The notes below the pieces were generated by a model. That model made no database searches. It saw only the letters and a program-made list of their open reading frames with translations, and was not told where the DNA came from. The position numbers and the translations under genes are program-made. A DNA stretch of 38,032 bases, from positions 1 through 38,032 of the forward strand of contig CAYNQF010000016.1 in NCBI GenBank assembly GCA_964399265.1, in the 5' to 3' direction. Source of the stretch: WJLY01 sp964399265. Lineage in GTDB: Bacteria; Joyebacterota; Joyebacteria; Joyebacterales; Joyebacteraceae. The stretch's first letter is position 1. Each line of letters opens with the position of its first letter. This document shows, one piece after another, positions 32,935 through 38,032 of the stretch.

Positions 32935-33004
32935 ACGCGTCCGTGCGCGCGGACCGCGTTCCCCCGGTTGACACGTGACCCGCCGGTCCGGACCCGCGAC
33001 CGGC
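32935..33004 (-). repeat. Two hairpins between GH57 and GH133 genes
   Basis: GCCGGTC (32982-32988) pairs with GACCGGC (32998-33004), loop 9 nt. ACGCG-TCCG (32935-32943) pairs with CGGA-CGCGT (32950-32959) with one bulged C. Neither is followed by a T-tract on the minus strand. Nothing else is seen in this 179-bp space. Confidence 0.55.
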
Positions 33005-33095
33005 AATCCCGTTCACGCGGCCCCGTGTAGTCGATGACTCGCGGCGCGACCTCACCGCCAGCTTCCCGCCGTCGATTCGCGGACGCGCCCCCGGA

Positions 33096-35537
33096 TCACT
33101 CCACCACGATGACCGAGTTGACGCCCCCGTACGGGTCGGGAGTCGTCTCCGGGTTGCCCTCGTCGGCGACCCACGCGGCTCCTCCGTCGATCACGAACTT
33201 GTACTCGTACGTCCCCGGCTCGAGTGGTACGACCACCGTCCACACTCCGTCGCCGTCGTTGTCGCTCATCGGAGTCGCGTCGGTGCTCCACCCATTGAAA
33301 CTGCCGGCGAGGTTCACGCTCGAGGCGTCCGGACGCTTGATGCTGAACAGGTATCCCTCAGGCAGTTCGACCGGTCCCGCGAGGAGTGTCGCACTCGACA
33401 CGTCAGAGGCCTTTGCCATGACCCCGCCCCCGCCCGTCGCGGAGGTTCCACCCTTCAGGATGCTGACGGAGAGGAACGAGGGCGGCTCCTCGTCGAGGAT
33501 GGTGTAGGCATCGGCGAGGGTCCCGCGGAAGGTCTCGTCGAACGAGCCCTCAAGCGGAGAGGTCTGGTCGTCCCCGTACCACCAGAACCAGTCGCTCCCC
33601 TCCGCCGCGTAGATCTCGTCCATCGCGCGGGCGAAGTCGTCGGGATCGTACCCCCCGAGCTGGGCGAAGCTGTCCATGTCGGCACGAACCCGCTCGAGAT
33701 AGTCCCAGGCCTCGTTCTCCTCGGGCTCGCCGATCCAGGTGTCGAAGCTGTGACCTATCCAGGAGCCCGCGAACAGCCTGGGCAGCGTCTCGACCGGCTC
33801 GTGGGCGTCCAGGTGCTCGTTGACCGTCACCGTTCGGATCCACTGGGCCTTGCTCATCTGGTCGTACCAGGAGTGGAAGAACTCCTTGCCGTCGTGCTTG
33901 TACCACTCCCAGGCGTTCTCCCCGTCCAGGATGATAGGCACGACGTTGCTGCCGTCGCCGCCGCGGAACCTGCGCTGGATGGAACTGAGGCTCCTGAGCA
34001 TCGAGTTGGCGGCCTCGACGCCGTCCATCTTGCCGAAGTTGAACCCGATGTCGTCGGAGAGCCTGTGGTCCCTGAAGATCATGGCGACGTACGTCTCGCC
34101 ATCCCTCGCCCAGTACATCTGATAGCGCTTGTCGGGCGAGAGGGAGCCGTCGATCGAGCGCTCGAGGATCTGGTCGTCCGACGCCATCCACTTGAACCCC
34201 GCGTCGGCCACGGTGGATACGATCTCCTGGGCGACCGCGCCTTCGGCCGGCCACATGCCGGACGGCTTCTTTCCGAAGAGCTTCTCGTACAGTGCGACCG
34301 CAGCGTCGGCGTGGTAGGCCGCGTCCTCCGGGTGGTGGAACCTGTGCGCCGGCAGCGGAAGACCCGGCGAAGCCACACGGGCGAGGTTCGTGTCGTAGAT
34401 GAGAGGAAGTATGGGATGGTAGAAGGGAGTCGTGATGATCTCTATCTGGCCGCGCTCCAGAAGCACGCGGTGCTTGGCGACCACGTTCTCCATGATGGCC
34501 ATCTGGATGTCCACGATCTTCTTCTTGTCCTGCTCGGTGAAGTCGCGCCCCTTCTCGATGAAGTTCTTCACGGTCACTACGCGGCCGTCAGGCAGGGTGA
34601 CCTCGCCCTCCTGGAAGTCCGGGTCGAACCAAGCCAGGTTGAACCAGGCCTGCAGGTCGCGCCAGTCCTGCTCGCTGAACTTCGCCGCACTGGCCAGGAG
34701 TTCTTCCTTGCTGTCGCCGCCCTTCATCGCCTTGAGTTCGGCGTAGCGCGGCCAGATGTCGATCATGTTGTCCCAGTTGGCGTTGAAGAAGTGCGTGAGC
34801 AGGAAGAGCTTGTCGTCGGTGGTCAGCGTGGCAGCGTTCTGCAGCGTGGCTCGCATGTAGCGATCGGTCCCGCCGCCGCTCTTGTAGCCATCGATGATGT
34901 CCTGCATCTGTGTCAACAGCACCGGCGTGAGGTTCACCGTGAGATGAATGCGAGGATACTCGTCGAGGATGGCTACCATGTCGTAGTAGTCCTTGATCGA
35001 GTGCATCCTCACCCACGGCTCGTTGTACTCACCGGTCGTGAGGTCCCGGAGATACTTCGGCTGATGCTGGTGCCACACGATCGCGACGTCGATCGGTGTA
35101 CCGTCAGACGGAAGGTCTCCGACCACGGGCTCGAACGTCTTGGTTCCACCGTCCAGGTAGCCCAGGACGACGTTCCCGTTCTTGTCGACCGACATGACGC
35201 TGTTTACGCCTCCGTGGTTGTCGTCGACCGTGGTCGGGTCGTTGGGATCCTCCTTCCAGACCTCTCCCCCGTTGATAACGAACTTGTACTCGTAGGTCCT
35301 GCCGGTCTGAAGAGGAATGACGATCGTCCAGACACCGTCTCCGTCCGCGTCGGACATGGGATTGGCCGTGGGGTCCCAGGCGTTGAACTCGCCGGCCAGA
35401 CTGACGGTCTTGGCGTCGGGCGCGTAGAAGGAGAACTCGATCCCGCCGTCCACCGCCTTCGGAGCGGCTCCGGCCGCGTACGCTGTCGCCGTGACGGCAA
35501 GAAGAAGCGCCGCCAAGAGACACATGGTGCGTGACAT
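33096..35537 (-). CDS. Secreted GH57 alpha-glucan hydrolase with CBM48-like domains at both ends
   Basis: 813 aa with signal peptide (about 1-22). An N-terminal CBM48/AMPK-glycogen-binding-like domain (about 30-117; VSLAGEFNAWDPTANP, YEYKFVINGG) precedes the GH57 barrel (about 148-640). GH57 motif 1 is WHQHQP (155-160). SGMWPAEGAVA carries the likely nucleophile Glu432, and ILDGENAWEWY the likely acid/base Asp538. A linker and a second CBM48-like domain (about 700-813; VNLAGSFNGWSTDATP, YEYKFVIDGG) end the protein. It should cut alpha-1,4-glucans outside the cytoplasm, releasing dextrins for the ABC importer upstream. ATG at 35537, GGGGGG upstream. 48 bp after the glucodextranase-C-like gene. 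Exact activity (amylase, amylopullulanase or 4-alpha-glucanotransferase) is not decided by the motifs I can see. Confidence 0.92.
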   Translation of the reverse strand: MSRTMCLLAALLLAVTATAYAAGAAPKAVDGGIEFSFYAPDAKTVSLAGEFNAWDPTANPMSDADGDGVWTIVIPLQTGRTYEYKFVINGGEVWKEDPNDPTTVDDNHGGVNSVMSVDKNGNVVLGYLDGGTKTFEPVVGDLPSDGTPIDVAIVWHQHQPKYLRDLTTGEYNEPWVRMHSIKDYYDMVAILDEYPRIHLTVNLTPVLLTQMQDIIDGYKSGGGTDRYMRATLQNAATLTTDDKLFLLTHFFNANWDNMIDIWPRYAELKAMKGGDSKEELLASAAKFSEQDWRDLQAWFNLAWFDPDFQEGEVTLPDGRVVTVKNFIEKGRDFTEQDKKKIVDIQMAIMENVVAKHRVLLERGQIEIITTPFYHPILPLIYDTNLARVASPGLPLPAHRFHHPEDAAYHADAAVALYEKLFGKKPSGMWPAEGAVAQEIVSTVADAGFKWMASDDQILERSIDGSLSPDKRYQMYWARDGETYVAMIFRDHRLSDDIGFNFGKMDGVEAANSMLRSLSSIQRRFRGGDGSNVVPIILDGENAWEWYKHDGKEFFHSWYDQMSKAQWIRTVTVNEHLDAHEPVETLPRLFAGSWIGHSFDTWIGEPEENEAWDYLERVRADMDSFAQLGGYDPDDFARAMDEIYAAEGSDWFWWYGDDQTSPLEGSFDETFRGTLADAYTILDEEPPSFLSVSILKGGTSATGGGGVMAKASDVSSATLLAGPVELPEGYLFSIKRPDASSVNLAGSFNGWSTDATPMSDNDGDGVWTVVVPLEPGTYEYKFVIDGGAAWVADEGNPETTPDPYGGVNSVIVVE

Positions 35538-35585
35538 CAGGCCCCCCTGTCGTTGTGCTGCGTCACACTCGAGAGCGCTCGTGCG

Positions 35586-36362
35586 CTACTCGATCTCGAG
35601 CGCCGGCAGAACGACCATCCTGCCGTCGTCCAGACTGTAGTCTCCCAGGATCTCCTGCTGGCTCCTCCCGCCACCCCCGAACATGCCGAGGATCTTGCGG
35701 GGCACGGGCACGATGATGTCGTAGATGTTGGGGTTGATGGAGAGGTCGTCGCCACCGCCGCCACGCCACTCCTCGGCCTTCGCTTTGACGTCCCTGAAGT
35801 CGCCGAGCCCTCCCGCACCGTAGTCATCCTGCAGACCCGCCGCGACCGTGAACCTCCAGTCGGAGGCCGCACCATCGATCTCCGCGATGGGTACGTATAC
35901 GCGAATCGTGTTCGCGTCGACGTCCGTCTCCACCGTCGCGTCCATATCGACGACCTCGGAATCGGCGTCGATGACCTGCACGGCCTCGCCGCCCGCGAAC
36001 ACCTGGTACTCGGATGGTCTCTCGAGCAACGCGTTCGCGTTCCTCCGAAGCTCGGAGTCCCCACCCTCCTGAGTGTCGATGGCCACGGCGACCATTGTGA
36101 GACGGTTACCCACGCCCCATGGATCGACGAGGTTCCGCATCTTGAAGGTGAAGATCAGATCGCCGTTGTCCTTGTCGATGCTGAACTCCAGAATGTCCGC
36201 CTCACCACCGTCTCCGAACGCCGGGTTCGTCGGATACGTGTAGTCTCCGTCCCCGGTGTCGTCGCCCTCCGGATCGACCCACGTGGCGAGCGTCTCCGCC
36301 CCGGCCTGAGGAACCACCAGTACCAGGACCGCGCACACCAGCAGCAGCTGCACCCACCTCAT
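35586..36362 (-). CDS. Exported glucodextranase-C-like / DOMON-like protein
   Basis: 258 aa. Signal peptide about 1-22 (VPQAGA). The mature start ATWVDPEGDDTGDGDYTYPTN, then ADILEFSIDKDNGDLIFTFKM and RLTMVAVAIDTQ, is the pattern of the C-terminal binding module of glucodextranase (CBM9/DOMON-like beta-sandwich). The 3' half has VYVPIAEIDGAASDWRFTVAAGLQDDYG and a Gly-rich segment, ending QEILGDYSLDDGRMVVLPALEIE in part conserved in such proteins. ATG at 36362 has GGGAGG seven bases upstream. It lies between the ABC binding protein (38 bp) and GH57 (48 bp), so it probably binds alpha-glucan at the cell surface for the same pathway. No catalytic site. Confidence 0.83.
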   Translation of the reverse strand: MRWVQLLLVCAVLVLVVPQAGAETLATWVDPEGDDTGDGDYTYPTNPAFGDGGEADILEFSIDKDNGDLIFTFKMRNLVDPWGVGNRLTMVAVAIDTQEGGDSELRRNANALLERPSEYQVFAGGEAVQVIDADSEVVDMDATVETDVDANTIRVYVPIAEIDGAASDWRFTVAAGLQDDYGAGGLGDFRDVKAKAEEWRGGGGDDLSINPNIYDIIVPVPRKILGMFGGGGRSQQEILGDYSLDDGRMVVLPALEIE

Positions 36363-36400
36363 TTCGTATCCTCCCGATCGGCGGACGCCGCGAAGGGCGA

Positions 36401-37636
36401 TCACTCCCCCTCCGCCAGCATCTTGTCTATCTCGGACACCGCGGTGTCGAGAGCGTCTTTGACGCTCTTCGTATTGTCCAGAGCCGCCTGCATCTCCGGG
36501 TTCATCAGATTCTCCATCTCCGGATAGTACGGCGTCTGGGGCCGCGCGACGGCGGTCTTCATCGCCTCGACGAAGACGGCCAGATGGGGACGCTCGTCGG
36601 ACGTGATCACGTCCGAGGCCTTGACGTTCACCGGTATCTGTCCCAGTCTCTGCGCCCACATGCGCTGCACGTCCTCGCTTGCGACGTACATCAGGAACTC
36701 GGCCGCGACGTCGGGGTGCTTGGTGCTCCTGAAAACCACGAGGTCGTTGCCGCCGACGTTGGTGTGCGAGCCGGCCGGGCCGGCCGGTATAGGAGCGACG
36801 CCGAAGTCGATGCCGGTCTTCATCAGGCTCTCGACGGCCCAGGGACCGTTCAGGATCATGGCGTAGCGTCCGTTCTGGAAGCCGAGGTCGTGCACGATCC
36901 CGCCCGCGCGCCAGGCGCCGCCCTCGATGCCGTACTTCTGGTACATGTCGACCTTGAGCTGGAACGCATCGATGCCCTCGGGGCTGTTCAGCAGGCAGTG
37001 CATGCCGTCTTCGGAGAGCAGCCTGGCCCCGTAGGTGTAGAAGAACGGAAGCGACCACCAGAGAGAGTTGGAGAGGCCGAGGCCATACACGCTCGTTTCC
37101 TTGTTCGTGAGCTTCTCTCCGTAGCCGATCAGTTCGTCCCACGTGCGCGGAGGCTTGTCCGGGTCGAGCCCCACGGCGCGGAACATGTTCTTATTGTAGA
37201 AGAGACAGAGACCGTTCGTCTGGTCGGGCAGGCCCCAGAGCCGCCCCTCGTAGCGGCAGCTGGCGAGGGCCACCGGCACAAGATCAGCGAGCAGAGTGTC
37301 GGGAACGCGGTCGTCGAGCGCCAGGAGCGCGTTCTTGTGGGCGAGCTTCGCGAGGAAGGACACGTCGACCCTGGCAATGTCGGGCTCCGTCCGCGTGGTC
37401 AGCGCCGTCACTATCTTGGGCTCGGCGCCCGCGAACGGCAGCCTCACGACCTCGATCGTGACGCCGGGGTGGGCCGCTTCGAACTGCGACACGATCTCTT
37501 TGAACACGGGGTGTTCTTCGTCGTTGTAGGTCTCCCAGATGGTCAGCGTGGACTGCCCCGACCCTCCGCCACCGCAGCCTCCCGCCAGGAACGCGGCCAC
37601 GGCCGCCACCGCCAACCAGATCACAGTCCTTCTCAT
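36401..37636 (-). CDS. Sugar ABC transporter substrate-binding lipoprotein
   Basis: 411 aa. Lipoprotein signal with lipobox LAGGC (Cys21), followed by a Gly/Ser linker, then a family-1 (MalE-like) binding fold: LTIWETYNDEEHPVFKEIV, FEAAHPGVTIEVV, WGLPDQTNGLCLFYNKNMF, PPRTWDELIGYGEKL, GRYAMILNGPWAVES and NDLVVFRSTKHPDVAAEFL. It would be anchored in the periplasm and deliver maltodextrin or another oligosaccharide to the permease encoded just upstream. ATG at 37636 has GGGAG eight bases upstream; codons before it give no signal peptide. The amylolytic genes downstream favour an alpha-glucan ligand; the ligand cannot be proven from the fold. 51 bp after the permease stop. Confidence 0.93.
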   Translation of the reverse strand: MRRTVIWLAVAAVAAFLAGGCGGGGSGQSTLTIWETYNDEEHPVFKEIVSQFEAAHPGVTIEVVRLPFAGAEPKIVTALTTRTEPDIARVDVSFLAKLAHKNALLALDDRVPDTLLADLVPVALASCRYEGRLWGLPDQTNGLCLFYNKNMFRAVGLDPDKPPRTWDELIGYGEKLTNKETSVYGLGLSNSLWWSLPFFYTYGARLLSEDGMHCLLNSPEGIDAFQLKVDMYQKYGIEGGAWRAGGIVHDLGFQNGRYAMILNGPWAVESLMKTGIDFGVAPIPAGPAGSHTNVGGNDLVVFRSTKHPDVAAEFLMYVASEDVQRMWAQRLGQIPVNVKASDVITSDERPHLAVFVEAMKTAVARPQTPYYPEMENLMNPEMQAALDNTKSVKDALDTAVSEIDKMLAEGE

Positions 37637-37687
37637 GAACGTACTCCCTTCGATTGCCCGTGCGTCATTGAGCTGGTACACGGAAGA

Positions 37688-38032
37688 TCATCCCTTGACC
37701 GCACCCATCGTCATGCCCTCAATGAAATAGCGTTGGGCGAAGAAGAAGAGCACGGCAATCGGTATTACTGAGATGCACGAACCGGCCATCTTGAGCGTGT
37801 AGAGTTCTTCGTGGGCGCTCTTGAAGAGCGCAAGTCCTACGGGGACGGTATACATCTTCTCCACGTTCGTCACGATGAGCTGCCAGAGGAAGTTGTTCCA
37901 ATGGAACTGAAACGTCAGCAGAAAGAGCGTTGCGATGATGGGGACAGACAGCGGAACCATGATCGTTCGGAAGGCCTGCCACTCGCCCGCGCCGTCTATC
38001 TTCGCCGCCTCGTGAAGCTCCGAGGGGTTGGT
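37688..38032 (-). CDS. Sugar ABC transporter permease, MalG type (C-terminal part)
   Basis: The frame is open to the right window edge; 114 C-terminal codons are seen. It contains the EAA loop ELHEAAKIDGAGEWQAFRTI followed by MVPLSVPIIATLF, the site that contacts the ATPase, and then two membrane spans (about WNNFLWQLIV and CISVIPIAVLFFFAQRYF) ending IEGMTMGAVKG. This is the typical C-terminus of MalG-family inner-membrane permeases (about 275-300 aa in full). The partner permease and ATPase should lie beyond the window. Confidence 0.94.
   Translation of the reverse strand, partial: TNPSELHEAAKIDGAGEWQAFRTIMVPLSVPIIATLFLLTFQFHWNNFLWQLIVTNVEKMYTVPVGLALFKSAHEELYTLKMAGSCISVIPIAVLFFFAQRYFIEGMTMGAVKG

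Noticed and set aside
1..38032. CRISPR arrays, tRNA or rRNA genes, transposases, prophage genes
   Set aside because: I looked for regularly spaced repeats, tRNA-like cloverleaf segments and typical mobile-element proteins on both strands and saw none; a covariance search would be needed to exclude small RNAs.

Overview
This is a GC-rich bacterial chromosome fragment. It is dense with secreted proteins that carry cohesin-like modules and end in a FlgD-like Ig / T9SS-type-A-like tail (NTPNPFNP ... VYDVAGRLV ... WDGRD ... SGIYF ... RKMLL). That tail, together with lamin-tail, dockerin-like and beta-helix proteins, points to an uncultured FCB-superphylum or Eisenbacteria-like Gram-negative lineage. 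This is inference from protein style; no marker gene is present. A 100-N run (4455-4554) shows it is a scaffold, probably a metagenome assembly. All genes except one (a membrane-anchored SGNH hydrolase, 3262-4454) lie on the minus strand.

Layout in window order. 1-421: 5' part of a NodU/CmcH-type carbamoyltransferase running off the left edge, with its promoter at 528-556. 727-3066: an alpha/beta hydrolase followed by a dihydropyrimidinase-type hydantoinase, separated by a degenerate 12-bp minisatellite. 3262-4454: the SGNH hydrolase, cut by the gap. 4555-19401: six consecutive minus-strand genes for exported cohesin-like proteins. Two are giant beta-helix proteins, and three carry an internal dockerin-like module. 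They probably form one operon read from a near-consensus sigma70 promoter at 19818-19846 through a leader of about 410 nt. 19847-20067: gene-free, with a repeated TGTGGT motif. 20076-20110: a terminator.

20143-28286: a CBM9/DOMON-like secreted protein, preA and preT (pyrimidine reductase), an outer-membrane barrel with a ComEA-like helix-hairpin-helix, a second barrel-like protein, and a two-lamin-tail surface protein. 28370-38032: a VWA membrane protein, a GH133 glycogen debranching enzyme, a secreted GH57 amylase with CBM48-like domains at both ends, a glucodextranase-C-like secreted protein, and a sugar ABC binding lipoprotein and permease. Spacing on this stretch is tight, with several overlaps, so transcription may be continuous from the ABC genes down to the terminator.

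How the parts work together: the right end reads as a starch/maltodextrin locus (extracellular GH57 cleavage, ABC uptake, cytosolic debranching). PreTA and the hydantoinase supply the first two steps of reductive pyrimidine degradation from two separate operons. The most unusual part is the cohesin operon: cohesin-like and dockerin-like modules share the same chains, which suggests a self-assembling surface scaffold. Its intercistronic gaps hold strong GC-rich hairpins without U-tracts. The lamin-tail / barrel / HHH-barrel trio is a second candidate for an uncharacterised surface system.
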